Shown one piece after another: positions 8,450 through 16,658 of a stretch of DNA of 64,000 nt. The DNA is taken from the NCBI GenBank assembly GCA_964470965.1, contig CAYYIS010000025.1, positions 1 through 64,000 of the forward strand, in the 5' to 3' direction. The position numbers were made by a program, and so were the translations under genes. This DNA is from CAYYIS01 sp964470965 (GTDB taxonomy: Bacteria > JAAXHH01 > JABIQT01). Each line of letters begins with the position of its first letter. The first letter of the stretch is position 1. The notes beneath the pieces were generated by a model that did no database searches, was not told where the DNA came from, and saw nothing but the letters and a program-made list of their open reading frames with translations.

Positions 8450-9130
8450 CACCGCTACGTGAAGTTATTGGCATGCGGGGCCGGATATATTTCAGTGTGT
8501 CGGCCGTTTTTGGCGCAGCTGGTCGATGACGACAGAATTCGTGATATTCCCTACAACCTGCTCGGTCCGGATTTCGTGTATGAAGGATCCGGAGCTCATT
8601 ACCACGTGGGGGATACACCCTGGCACGGCGGGAGCGGTGTCATAACCTGGCCGCTGCCGCACATCAAGGTGTCTCTATATCTCGATGAACTTCGTCAGGA
8701 CAACGGCTGTCTACGCGTGATTCCCGGATCGCACCGCAACTATTTGCGGCATGTGGACAGTCGCTGGGCATAGCCGCCGGACAATATGTACCCGCTGCGG
8801 AATCGGAACACATCGCCGGATTATAAGCCCTATGGGCTTGCTCCCGACGAGGTGCCGTGTATGTTCCTGGAGTCCAGTCCCGGCGATGTACTCGTCTTTT
8901 CCGAGGACCTGATCCACGGTTCATTCGGCGGTCGGGCAACGCGGCGACAGTTGAATCTGAACTTCATGGGCAATCCCAGGACCGACGAACAACTCTATTA
9001 CCTGAAAGAGCGCTACAGCGGGGGGGAGGAAATGCGTCCTCCGGCTTCTTACATTAACAGCGATCGGTCGCGTATCCGTCGGATGGTCGCACGGCTCGTG
9101 GAACTCGGCTTTGAGCCTGCTGATCTGTAG
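8450..9130 (+). pseudogene. PhyH-family dioxygenase, 5'-truncated with in-frame TAG
   Basis: The frame from about 8450 to the stop at 9130 reads as one PhyH-family protein interrupted by TAG at 8771-8773. Before the stop: YHVGDTPWHGGSGV, then the family core KVSLYLDELRQDNGCLRVIP with GSHR. After the stop: DVLVFSEDLIHGSFGG (distal iron-binding His) and TRRQLNLNFMG (2-oxoglutarate-binding Arg). The N-terminal ~80 residues of the family are missing. At the first iron-ligand motif it reads HGG instead of HxD. With a truncation and a stop between the two iron-binding halves it is almost surely inactive. Confidence 0.75.
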
Positions 9131-9180
9131 ACTACTTACATGAAATCACCTGACCCTTAACTCTAACCCCCCCCCTAACT

Positions 9181-10158
9181 ATGGCACTTATCGACTGGGT
9201 ACGCTGCATTCATAGCGACGGTTGGCATAACGCATTTACGGATTTACAGTGGTTCAAAGGTAAATACTACGTTTGTTTTCGGAACGGCCTCTCGCACGTA
9301 AGCACAGATGGTAAAGTGGTGGTTGTCGCCAGTGACGACCTCTACCGATGGGAGCGGGTAGGGGTGCCGGTCAACACCATGGGCGACGACAGGGATCCGC
9401 ACTTGATCGTGGCCGGAGACCGCTTATACGTGATTGCAGGTAGCAGTTCGTGGTCCGAAACCATACCTGAGGTGGGAAAAGAACATCGTTACGTCCGTTC
9501 GTACTGTTCGTATACCGATGATGGGATAAACTGGTCGAAGCCACAGCAGATTTATAAAGACCATTACTGGGTATGGGGCGTCGGATACACGGATGGTGTT
9601 TTCTATGGGTTGGCATACGGCGGCGCCGGGATGTTCGAGGGCGGGATCACGCAATTACACCTGGTACGTTCCAGCGATGCGCTGGACTGGGAAAAAGTCT
9701 CCCAGGTATCGCCGGATGGTTCTGAAGCCACATTTCGGATTGCCGAGGACGGTACCATGCGTGTGGCCATCCGTGACAAGAACGAAACCAGGCTGTCCAT
9801 AGCCGTCGCAAAGCCCCCATTTAAAGACTGGCAGATCACGGACGTGGACAAAGTCATACCCGCCCCCAAATTAATTCAGGTCGGCGGTCAGGAATACATC
9901 ATAGGGCGCCAACACCTGCCCGATCCGGAAAACGTAGATTCATGCATTGACCGGCGCACCAGTGTCTGGCGGCTCGAGGATGATAAAATTGAGCACGTGC
10001 TCGATCTGCCGTCGAGCGGCGATACGTCGTATGTGGGCGTGATCATCCGCGAGGACGAATCGGTGCTCCTTAGCTATTACTCACAGCACGAAGTCAACTA
10101 CAGTGCAGAACACTGGACCTGCCCGGCTAATATCTATCTGGCGCAGATCCGGCTGTAA
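9181..10158 (+). CDS. Beta-propeller glycoside-hydrolase/sialidase-like protein
   Basis: 325 aa, no signal peptide. Repeated short blades with the sialidase/arabinanase pattern: ASDDLYRWERV, YTDDGINWSKP, RSSDALDWEKV, each like an Asp-box (SxDxGxTW) variant, and DDRDPHLIV near residue 64 as in five-bladed GH43/GH32-type propellers. It probably binds or cleaves a glycan in the cytoplasm or after lysis. Catalytic acids cannot be assigned with confidence. A C9 tract lies at 9167-9175 just before the ATG and no Shine-Dalgarno is seen. It follows the PhyH remnant by 50 bases. Confidence 0.65.
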   Translation: MALIDWVRCIHSDGWHNAFTDLQWFKGKYYVCFRNGLSHVSTDGKVVVVASDDLYRWERVGVPVNTMGDDRDPHLIVAGDRLYVIAGSSSWSETIPEVGKEHRYVRSYCSYTDDGINWSKPQQIYKDHYWVWGVGYTDGVFYGLAYGGAGMFEGGITQLHLVRSSDALDWEKVSQVSPDGSEATFRIAEDGTMRVAIRDKNETRLSIAVAKPPFKDWQITDVDKVIPAPKLIQVGGQEYIIGRQHLPDPENVDSCIDRRTSVWRLEDDKIEHVLDLPSSGDTSYVGVIIREDESVLLSYYSQHEVNYSAEHWTCPANIYLAQIRL

Positions 10159-10542
10159 CAAACGGAACGTTAAAACCAGGTCTTCAGTAGATTGGCCCGC
10201 GAGGGCCCCGTGAATCGGATCAAAAGCATGTTAACCGGCAAAGGCACTGTGCTGGGCAAACACGCAGAGAAGGCATAAGATACCCGGGGATGGCGTGTCG
10301 TAAATTGGACTATTAAAGAGCCCTTCACTGACCGGCTGTTCAATTATGAAAATATGTGCAACCTATTGGGGCATAATTTGTTTCAGGCGTTAGTTAAAGT
10401 AAGATAAAGAGCTTTGTTCGGCTTCTGCCATGCGGTTAAAAAATGAACTACACGCTGACAATCCATCGATCAGCTTAAATCGGAAATTGTATTCGTTTCT
10501 CCACCATTTCCGTTATGGGCACCGGCACTCTTCTATTCCAGT
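10159..10542. other. Intergenic, no gene seen
   Basis: 384 bases between the propeller protein and the aldo/keto-reductase-like gene. No convincing ORF, hairpin or repeat. The last 150 bases are AT-rich and may carry the promoter of the downstream pair. Confidence 0.3.
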
Positions 10543-11424
10543 ATGATTGCTAGTGTGACTTCAAAGAGAGCGATGCACAACTTGATAACACCAAAGCAAA
10601 GAGCCATGGAGATAACAACACCCAACGGGCAGCCCGTGAATATTTTGGGGCTTGGCGGCAATCCGAAAATGGACAGTGCCTGTGTGCCCCTCGCCTATGA
10701 TGCAGGTTTGAATTACTTTTTCTTTTATGACCTTACCCATATATCTTTAATTGAAGGATTAAAACCACTCGTCCATTCAAACCGCGAAAATATGGTTTTT
10801 GCCACAGGCACCGAGCTACGGGATACCAACGCTGTTACTCAGTATCTGAAAGAGATATTCCAGGCCCTGAAGATCGATATGCTGGATATTTTTTATATGG
10901 AATATATCTCACCATCCGATGATCTAGGCGATCTCCTGACCTCCGATGGTGTTTTTGATTTGCTTCAGAACTGGAAGGCAAAAGGCCTGATCCGATACGT
11001 GGGGGCTACGGCACACAGCCGGACTGCCGCTGTCGAACTGATTAAATCTGGTAAAGTCGATGTCATGATGCATCGGTACAATATGGCGCATCGAGGGGCA
11101 GAAGAGCATGTACTGCCGGCAGCAATCGCGAATGACGTACCCTTAGTGGCTTTTACCTGCACCCGGTGGGGGCGTTTGTTGAAAAAACATCCTGAATGGA
11201 ACGGCACGTTGTTCGACGCGGTGACCTGTTACCGTTATGCTTTACAGCATCCAGGGATACGCCTGGCTATGACCGCACCGGAATCCCCGGATCAATTGAA
11301 AGAGAATTTGGGGATTTTTGACCACCCGGACTCTTTGAGCAAAGAGGAAATAGATCGGTGCGAGGCGTTCGGGAAACTGGTCTACGGTGATGGCATGGAT
11401 CGGTTCGAGACCCGTTGGCCATAG
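10543..11424 (+). CDS. Aldo/keto-reductase-fold protein lacking the catalytic tetrad
   Basis: 293 aa from 10543; internal ATGs at 10573 and 10606 are equally plausible, and MEITTPNGQPVNILGLGG at 10606 begins the fold. The strand order, NWKAKGLIRYVGATAHS and the C-terminal helix layout are those of AKR-family TIM barrels. The usual Asp-Tyr-Lys-His tetrad is not visible: DTAxxYG is replaced by FFFYDLTHIS, the lysine strand reads MVFATGTEL and the histidine strand reads IFYMEYIS. It may be a pseudoenzyme or have different chemistry. It lies 70 bases before a DapA-family gene and probably forms an operon with it. Confidence 0.7.
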   Translation: MIASVTSKRAMHNLITPKQRAMEITTPNGQPVNILGLGGNPKMDSACVPLAYDAGLNYFFFYDLTHISLIEGLKPLVHSNRENMVFATGTELRDTNAVTQYLKEIFQALKIDMLDIFYMEYISPSDDLGDLLTSDGVFDLLQNWKAKGLIRYVGATAHSRTAAVELIKSGKVDVMMHRYNMAHRGAEEHVLPAAIANDVPLVAFTCTRWGRLLKKHPEWNGTLFDAVTCYRYALQHPGIRLAMTAPESPDQLKENLGIFDHPDSLSKEEIDRCEAFGKLVYGDGMDRFETRWP

Positions 11425-11494
11425 GGTAATGGGCAACGGCCGTCAGGTATTAAAATCATACGGTTCTATAGGGCCATTTTAAAATGGATAACTT

Positions 11495-12403
11495 ATGTTT
11501 TCTGACGAATTGAAAAATCGACTCAAGTCGGTTCATGCTTATGCGGTGACGCCGTTTAACCCGCATAATATCCTCGAGTTGGATCTGGATGGATTCGCCC
11601 GCAATATCGAATTCATGGTTGAGCGTGGTGTGGAAGTGATCAACGTAGGGGGAGGCACAGGCGAATTCAACGCCCTGTCGGTCAATGAACTGGAATCTAT
11701 CACCCGGCACGCTGTAGAAATCGCCGCAGATAAAAGTTTGATCGTGCCAACCCTACCCGGCAATCTTGCTGATGCCGTGATTTTGGCCCGGAAATATGAG
11801 TCGTTGGGCGTGCCCGTTGCTCTTGCCATGGCGCCCTATCTCCGAAATAACATCCCGGATGATCTTAGCGGAGTCGTACAATACTATCAAACACTGGCCC
11901 AGATCTCCGGACTCGCACTATTACCCTACAACACGCAGGGGTGGTCGGCCGACATGTTCGCTCGACTCGCAGACGTGAAGCAGATTATCGGCGTAAAAGA
12001 TCCCTGCTTTGACGACCATCCTTTGTTCCGCGCCATAAAAACACTGGGTGACCGATTTGTGTGGATTGGCAACAAACGGCATGATCCGGGTGTCCTGCAT
12101 TTTCGTTTTCAAGCCGGCATCGATGGTTTTACCGCTGGCTTTATTAATTTTGCACCCTCCTATGAACTGGAGCTGTTTGGGGCGGCCACAGAGCGAAAGT
12201 GGGACCGAATGATCGAAATACAGGCACAGCTTGCACCATTGGAAAGGTTACGGTCAGCCTACGGTGAAGGGTTAATTAAATGCGCGTTGGATCTAGTGGG
12301 ACTGACCGGTGGCCCCGTGCGTCCACCGCGCGTGGACCTGAGCGGGGACGGTAAAGCCCAGTTAGTCGGGGCGTTAGATACACTGGGTGTTGAAGTAAAG
12401 TAG
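11495..12403 (+). CDS. DapA/NAL-superfamily aldolase or dehydratase
   Basis: 302 aa, the standard length. TPFN at 19-22, GGGTGEFNALS (52-62, in place of GTTGE), PYNT with the Tyr at 145 and the Schiff-base Lys168 in GVKDP are all in the expected order. The family catalyses pyruvate-dependent aldol cleavage or condensation, or dehydration of sugar acids such as 5-keto-4-deoxyglucarate. The GGGTGEF motif is more like the dehydratase branch than dihydrodipicolinate synthase, so a sugar-acid role is likelier than lysine synthesis. Cytoplasmic. Shares its operon with the AKR-like gene upstream. Confidence 0.88.
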   Translation: MFSDELKNRLKSVHAYAVTPFNPHNILELDLDGFARNIEFMVERGVEVINVGGGTGEFNALSVNELESITRHAVEIAADKSLIVPTLPGNLADAVILARKYESLGVPVALAMAPYLRNNIPDDLSGVVQYYQTLAQISGLALLPYNTQGWSADMFARLADVKQIIGVKDPCFDDHPLFRAIKTLGDRFVWIGNKRHDPGVLHFRFQAGIDGFTAGFINFAPSYELELFGAATERKWDRMIEIQAQLAPLERLRSAYGEGLIKCALDLVGLTGGPVRPPRVDLSGDGKAQLVGALDTLGVEVK

Positions 12404-12429
12404 CCCCAAAGGCATTTGTACATTTGCCG

Positions 12430-12529
12430 NNNNNNNNNNNNNNNNNNNNNNNNNNNNNNNNNNNNNNNNNNNNNNNNNNNNNNNNNNNNNNNNNNNNNNN
12501 NNNNNNNNNNNNNNNNNNNNNNNNNNNNN
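12430..12529. other. Assembly gap (100 N)
   Basis: Exactly 100 N, the conventional placeholder for a scaffold gap of unknown size. Flanking sequences do not repeat each other, so this gap likely hides real missing DNA, possibly the 5' part of the sialidase-like remnant that follows. Confidence 0.98.
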
Positions 12530-12904
12530 TTTGTCTCTATGGCACCACTGAACCGTTTTGAAAGCAAGGGGAGCAGCTTCGCCTTTCCCGTGTTGCCTAC
12601 TTTCGCCGAAGGTTGGCCGGCCATCGCAGTATCTTGAGCCTATAGGGGGTTGCTACGGCTTGGTGGACTGACTGGCATCCTTGTCCACGGACCTAGGAAT
12701 GACCTGGGCGCCGTGGGAGGATGTGGTGCCGGTGCCCGGGAATCAGCACTTGTGTCGGTGGCTATGCTGGGAAGAGGGGGATGACGTTGTGGAAGTAAAC
12801 GAACGGCACTACCCGCTGAAACTTTCAGCCGTCCTTGATGTGGAATCACGCGCAGAATTAATGACAAATACTGTTGATCGTAATCCTGACAACGGGGGAG
12901 GAAT
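12530..12904 (+). pseudogene. Fragment of a BNR/sialidase-like gene
   Basis: After the gap one frame reads STDLGMTWAPW followed by EDVVPVPGNQH (about 12684-12750), an Asp-box (SxDxGxTW) as in sialidase-type propellers. It continues as WCEEGDDVVEV-like sequence without a start or a family C-terminus, and loses homology before 12905. Probably the 3' remnant of a gene broken by decay or by the gap. The 12545-12637 stretch has no recognisable homology. Confidence 0.4.
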
Positions 12905-13354
12905 ATGTTAAAAGGAACAATTTCTTTTGTAGTGATATTCGGTTTGTGTGCGGGACTGTATGCACAAGACGGTGCCGCAATTTCTAGTGTGGCAGCAACT
13001 GGCGACCGGGTGTGGGTTGTACTCAATCATGTGAAGGCAAACAAGCGCCTGCAGTTCGAGAAGTTTGTCTACGAGATACTGCTGCCAGCCTTGGAAAAGA
13101 ATTCTGAAGGCGATCAGGGGGCCAGAGATGTTATAGAACATACAAGAATGTTGGAGCCGATAAGGGCGAATAAGGACAGTAGCTACACTTACATTTGGCT
13201 CATGGATCCCGTTGTCAAGGGGGCAAACTATTCGTACTCTGGTATTATCGGTGCAGTTCATAGCCCCGAAGAAACTGAGAAGTATCTATCTATGGTGAAC
13301 GAATGCTTGGTCGCTCCTCAAGTCTTCTATCCAGTTGAGCAAGGTCGTTGGTAA
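12905..13354 (+). CDS. Secreted small protein of unknown function
   Basis: 149 aa, preceded by GGGGGAGG at 6-nt spacing. The N-terminus MLKGTISFVVIFGLCAGLYA is a clear Sec signal peptide with cleavage after AxA (LYAQ). The mature protein starts RVWVVLNHVKANKRLQFEKF, has an alpha/beta pattern of about 120 residues and resembles ABM/NIPSNAP-type ferredoxin-like folds in its first strand and helix, but I cannot name a family. Two cysteines only (one in the signal). Stands alone between remnants and the XRE module. Likely periplasmic. Confidence 0.7.
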   Translation: MLKGTISFVVIFGLCAGLYAQDGAAISSVAATGDRVWVVLNHVKANKRLQFEKFVYEILLPALEKNSEGDQGARDVIEHTRMLEPIRANKDSSYTYIWLMDPVVKGANYSYSGIIGAVHSPEETEKYLSMVNECLVAPQVFYPVEQGRW

Positions 13355-13454
13355 AGAGGTCTGAAAGGGACCCCTATTGGGGGACGCCGCCGCGGCCAGC
13401 GGTACAGGCGTCACCGGGACGAAACGGATGTCGCGTCCGATGCAGGTTATAGGG

Positions 13455-13661
13455 TTAACCGTTTAAAGGGGATTCATCCTGGAAGATATCTTCTATCGGC
13501 AATTCAAACAGTCGGGCGGCTTTAAACGCTAGAGGCAGGCTAGGATCGCATTTCCCTTTCTCAATGGCGTTGATCGTCTGGCGTGAGACGTCCAGTTCGT
13601 CAGCCAGGTCCGCCTGGGTCCAGTCTCTTTCGGCACGGAGCACTTTCAAGCGGTTTCTCAT
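13455..13661 (-). CDS. XRE-family small transcriptional regulator
   Basis: 68 aa, essentially one helix-turn-helix domain: RAERDWTQADLADELDVSRQ (about 9-28) is the HTH, and TINAIEKGKCDPSL follows. This is the short YozG/Xre type that usually pairs with a membrane protein. It overlaps the upstream membrane-protein gene by 4 bases (ATGA), so the two are coupled. Probable DNA-binding repressor of its own operon; the likely operator cluster lies at 14345-14420. What signal it senses is unknown; the membrane partner could sequester it (inference). Confidence 0.9.
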   Translation of the reverse strand: MRNRLKVLRAERDWTQADLADELDVSRQTINAIEKGKCDPSLPLAFKAARLFELPIEDIFQDESPLNG

Positions 13662-14080
13662 AGTCTATACCTGACCTGGCCGATAATTACACCGACCATA
13701 TAGGTGCCCACCATGAGCAGGATGATGTTCGTGAGTTCTTCCGCCGCTACGAACCCTACGGTCACCAGGAGCGTGTAGGTGAAGCTCCCTACCAGACCAA
13801 CGCCAACGGATAAGGCCAGTGCATTGAGCTGGATACTCCGCTGCAATTCATCCTGGTTTTTCAATAATTGCATATACGATACAATCACACCAATACCTGT
13901 CCCCGCGTTTATGATAACGGCGAGTATGGTCATCCAATCAGCGGTAAACCACCCATATAACTCGGCTTTGTCCGCCAACACCAAAGTTCCGCTCCACGCA
14001 ATCGCCCAGAGGACGATTTTTATGCCGTGCCTGGCAGTACGTGCGGCGTAACCGCTTGCTGTGACCGCCTGCTTGTCCAT
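13658..14080 (-). CDS. Four-helix membrane protein paired with XRE regulator
   Basis: 140 aa from ATG 14080, chosen because GGAGG lies 7 bases upstream. An in-frame ATG at 14134 overlaps the stop of the small ORF upstream and would add 18 residues. Hydrophobic segments at roughly 17-36, 42-64, 88-108 and 114-134, with a short acidic loop (LKNQDELQR) between the second and third. No catalytic motif. The gene pair membrane protein + short XRE is common in bacteria and archaea, with unknown signal. Likely inner-membrane partner or target of the regulator. Confidence 0.8.
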   Translation of the reverse strand: MDKQAVTASGYAARTARHGIKIVLWAIAWSGTLVLADKAELYGWFTADWMTILAVIINAGTGIGVIVSYMQLLKNQDELQRSIQLNALALSVGVGLVGSFTYTLLVTVGFVAAEELTNIILLMVGTYMVGVIIGQVRYRL

Positions 14081-14130
14081 GAGTCTACCTCCTTCCGACG
14101 GTAACGGAGTGTCCATAACCAGATTCTTTC

Positions 14131-14211
14131 TCATCGATTAAGGAACCACCAGTACAAAGACATCACAAATAAAATAGTGAACCACAGCATAAAGTTGCTC
14201 TTTTTATTCAT
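14131..14211 (-). CDS. 26-aa single-pass membrane peptide
   Basis: ATG 14211 to TGA 14131-14133: MNKKSNFMLWFTILFVM then SLYWWFLNR. Positive N-terminus and one membrane helix with an aromatic end, a coherent micro-protein. The stop overlaps the in-frame ATG 14134 of the membrane-protein frame (ATGA). The same pattern (WDFLNE then PSYDNSVTVE) recurs in a partly homologous stretch at 14250-14330 upstream, so the small ORF appears duplicated with one copy lacking a good start. Tentative. Confidence 0.4.
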   Translation of the reverse strand: MNKKSNFMLWFTILFVMSLYWWFLNR

Positions 14212-14344
14212 TGATTTTTCCTTTTAAATCTCTGTTTGAAACTACTCGACGGTAACGGAGTTGTCGTAGGAAGGTTTCTCATTAAGGAAATCCCACGTCA
14301 ACCACATCACAACCATAAGAAGTAGTAGAAAATTGAAATTACTA
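14212..14344 (-). repeat. Diverged duplicate of the small membrane ORF region
   Basis: On the minus strand the stretch 14250-14330 reads LLLLMVVMWLTWDFLNEKPS followed by YDNSVTVE and a TAG. At DNA level it shares TTTCCTTAAT, GAGAAA and ACTCCGTTACCGTCG with 14090-14140. It is an imperfect tandem copy of the region encoding the 26-aa peptide. The second copy has only a weak internal start (MVVM) and no ribosome-binding site. Confidence 0.4.
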
Positions 14345-14420
14345 TGTTATGATGTAAAGTACTCATAATGGTATGTTGTATTTACATAATGTCAAGTACA
14401 ATTGACATAAAGTCAGTAAA
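14345..14420. promoter_or_regulatory. Repeated operator-like motifs upstream of the XRE module
   Basis: Three related sites: ATGATGTAAAGTAC (14349-14362), ATAATGTCAAGTAC (14386-14399; 12 of 14 identical to the first) and ACATAAAGTCAGTA just after. The middle one holds a short dyad ACAT-T-ATGT on the minus strand. TTGACA on the minus strand (14390-14395) is a possible -35 for the minus operon. Their position just upstream of a regulator operon fits autoregulation by the XRE protein. Inferred from sequence repetition only. Confidence 0.45.
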
Positions 14421-14524
14421 ACACGACTTAGTGACTCAATACTTCAGATACCGAGATCCCTCGCACGCAGTAGGCATACCCATCATTCAAAATTGATTGA
14501 CACATCCCCGAACTCATCTGTATT

Positions 14525-14722
14525 TTCTAAAAAATCCCTCCCCTGCTTGTCATACACGTGGATATTTATACAGNNNNNNNNNNNNNNNNNNNNNNNNNNN
14601 NNNNNNNNNNNNNNNNNNNNNNNNNNNNNNNNNNNNNNNNNNNNNNNNNNNNNNNNNNNNNNNNNNNNNNNNNTTCTAAAAAATCCCTCCCCTGCTTGTC
14701 ATACACGTGGATATTTATACAG
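14525..14722. repeat. Perfect 49-bp duplication flanking a 100-N gap
   Basis: The 49 bases at 14525-14573 (starting TTCTAAAAAATCCC) are repeated exactly at 14674-14722, immediately on each side of the 100-N run 14574-14673. This is the signature of two contigs whose ends overlap by one k-mer length but were scaffolded with a placeholder gap. The true sequence is probably continuous with a single copy and no gap. Confidence 0.85.
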
Positions 14723-15141
14723 ATGGATCTTTGTTTTCGATTTGTCGTCTCTACGAATTCCTGGTCGGAGATTGTTTAAGGAGGCTATGTATGTTTTCCT
14801 GAAACAGCCTCACGTAAATCCTGCATAGGAAAGCATCTCTTAACGGTGTTCACGACCCATGCGGTGTTCACGACCTCTCCCCTACCGGCTATCGGTCAGG
14901 AGCCGTTTGAGGAGGGATAACCGCTAGGATTGTAGGGGGATAAAGACGAATAGGCCGTTTCGGACCAACGACAGGGCGGCCGCGGGCATCTCAATAATTT
15001 TGTTGCACCTGGTTGACTTTACTATACCGTAACAGCGAATATCTTTAATATCTCCCGTGTGTTCCGGTTATTCTTTTGGAAACGGCATCATTTGGCTGAT
15101 TCAGATATAAATATACCTTCAATATGAAAGAGGTACTGTTC
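14723..15141. other. Intergenic, no gene seen
   Basis: About 420 bases before the cysteine-synthase-like gene. No conserved coding pattern. It includes short direct repeats (two copies of GGTGTTCACGACC near 14845-14875). The final 100 bases are AT-rich and probably carry the promoter of the downstream gene. Confidence 0.3.
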
Positions 15142-16077
15142 ATGAATCATTCTTCGACGATTCTTCAATCAATCGGTCGTACGCCCCTGATCACTCTGAA
15201 CAAGGTGGTCCCGCCGGGGAACGGGAAGGTTATGGTTAAGCTGGAGTCCGTCAACCCGACGGGCAGTATGAAAGACCGTATGGCATTATCCGTTATTGAA
15301 CATGCAGAAACAGATGGCCGCCTGGAGCCCGGGGGCGGCGTGGTGGAATACACCGGTGGGAGTACGGGTACGTCACTGGCCCTTGTATGCGCTATCAAAG
15401 GTTATAGCCTCAAGATTGTCACCTCAGATGCGTTCAGTTTAGAAAAACGAAAGCACATGAAAGCACTGGGGGCCGATCTGATCGTTATCCCCAGTCACGG
15501 GAAAGGGATAACAAAAGAACTGATTCAGTCTATGATTGGGGCAGCCCGGGAAATCAGTGAGCAGCCTCATGTTTTTTGGACAGACCAGCTTAACAACAGC
15601 GATGCCATAGCGGGTTATCATGCCCTGGGTGAAGAGCTGTGGCAGCAGACTGATGGTAAAGTGGATGCCTTTGTGCAAGCGATAGGCACGGCCCACTCTC
15701 TGGAAGGAACCGTGGCCGGCTTGCGCAGGCATCATACCAATCTATACGTAGCCGCTGTAGAACCGGAGGAGTCAGCCGTACTTTCAGGCGGCACAACCGG
15801 TACGCATCATATTGAAGGGATAGGACTGGGATTCATCCCGCCTCTGTGGAATGCAGACACGGTTGATGAGATAGTCGGAGTGTCCACGGCGGAGGCTAGA
15901 TCGATGGCGCGACGCTTGGCCAATGAGGAAGGAATTTTTGCGGGAACCTCCTGCGGGGCCAATGTGGTGGCTGCGATCCGGGTTGCCCAAAAACTGGGGC
16001 CCGACGCGATCGTGACCACGCTGGTCGTCGACTCCGGTCTTAAATACTTGACAACAGACCTGTATACCGAAGACTAA
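15142..16077 (+). CDS. cysK: Cysteine-synthase-family PLP enzyme
   Basis: 311 aa from ATG 15142 with AGAGG 8 bases upstream; an ATG at 15124 adds six residues. The PLP Lys44 sits in NPTGSMKDRMA. The phosphate loop is in the form GGSTGTSLA, and GTSCGAN near the end is the C-terminal cofactor serine region of the OASS/CBS fold type II. Length matches CysK/CysM (about 310). Reaction: O-acetylserine plus sulfide to cysteine, or a related beta-replacement. The NPTGSMKDR motif (S-M rather than S-V/F) is more like the catabolic/CBS-like members, so the exact substrate is open. No sulfur-assimilation genes adjacent. Confidence 0.85.
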   Translation: MNHSSTILQSIGRTPLITLNKVVPPGNGKVMVKLESVNPTGSMKDRMALSVIEHAETDGRLEPGGGVVEYTGGSTGTSLALVCAIKGYSLKIVTSDAFSLEKRKHMKALGADLIVIPSHGKGITKELIQSMIGAAREISEQPHVFWTDQLNNSDAIAGYHALGEELWQQTDGKVDAFVQAIGTAHSLEGTVAGLRRHHTNLYVAAVEPEESAVLSGGTTGTHHIEGIGLGFIPPLWNADTVDEIVGVSTAEARSMARRLANEEGIFAGTSCGANVVAAIRVAQKLGPDAIVTTLVVDSGLKYLTTDLYTED

Positions 16078-16658
16078 AGCCTTCCGATTCGGGAGACATT
16101 AATGCGGCGGAATGTGTGAAAGAAATGAGTCCGTTCAAGGATTGTTTTTAGAGGCACGGTTTTTGTCTGGCGTTCGAAGCAGTTGGTAATGAATTGAGAC
16201 GCAGTTCTCCTGCAAGGAGATTTCAGGCGTGACGCCCCCCGGCTTATTCAGGAGGGCCTCCGACTCATGCGGCGTCTCCCGCAGGCCCTTTACCCAGGAT
16301 AAACCAGGTCAAATTGAGGGTCTATTATTCAGTAGGATTCGTCATTTTCCCAGAGTGACAAAAGAGGTCAACACTGTTCGGGTTTGCCCAGATCTGTTCT
16401 CATTGCGATGGATTCGATGCCATCTTAGCAAAGACCCTTTTACTTTTTGTAGACTCTCTTGCGTTCTATTGCCTATTTATTAATTGAAGTTTACTTCCCG
16501 AGTCATATATTAGTAACTATATTCCTCACACCAATAATAGTCACAAAATAAGAACCGAAAACAGGTTGTTGAAAGATTTTGCTCACGCGGAAATTCGAGC
16601 GCTTTTGATCATTCTGTTTCTTCAATACAGGGACATCCCGAGACGGCAAGGAGGTAGC
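16078..16658. other. Intergenic, no gene seen
   Basis: 580 bases without a convincing gene. Several short open frames lack ribosome-binding sites. Base composition becomes AT-rich after 16440, which fits a promoter region for the M1 peptidase. No hairpin terminator recognised after the cysteine-synthase-like gene. Confidence 0.3.

Noticed and set aside
8771..8773. UAG as a possible pyrrolysine codon in the PhyH remnant
   Set aside because: The gene is also truncated at its N-terminus, and no pyl genes are seen; nonsense mutation is likelier.
9167..9175. C9 homopolymer before the propeller gene, considered as a phase-variation tract
   Set aside because: It lies outside the coding frame, and no second frame would be gained; kept only as a note.
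14525..14722. 49-bp direct repeat considered as insertion-site duplication of a mobile element
   Set aside because: It flanks only N placeholders; assembly overlap is simpler.
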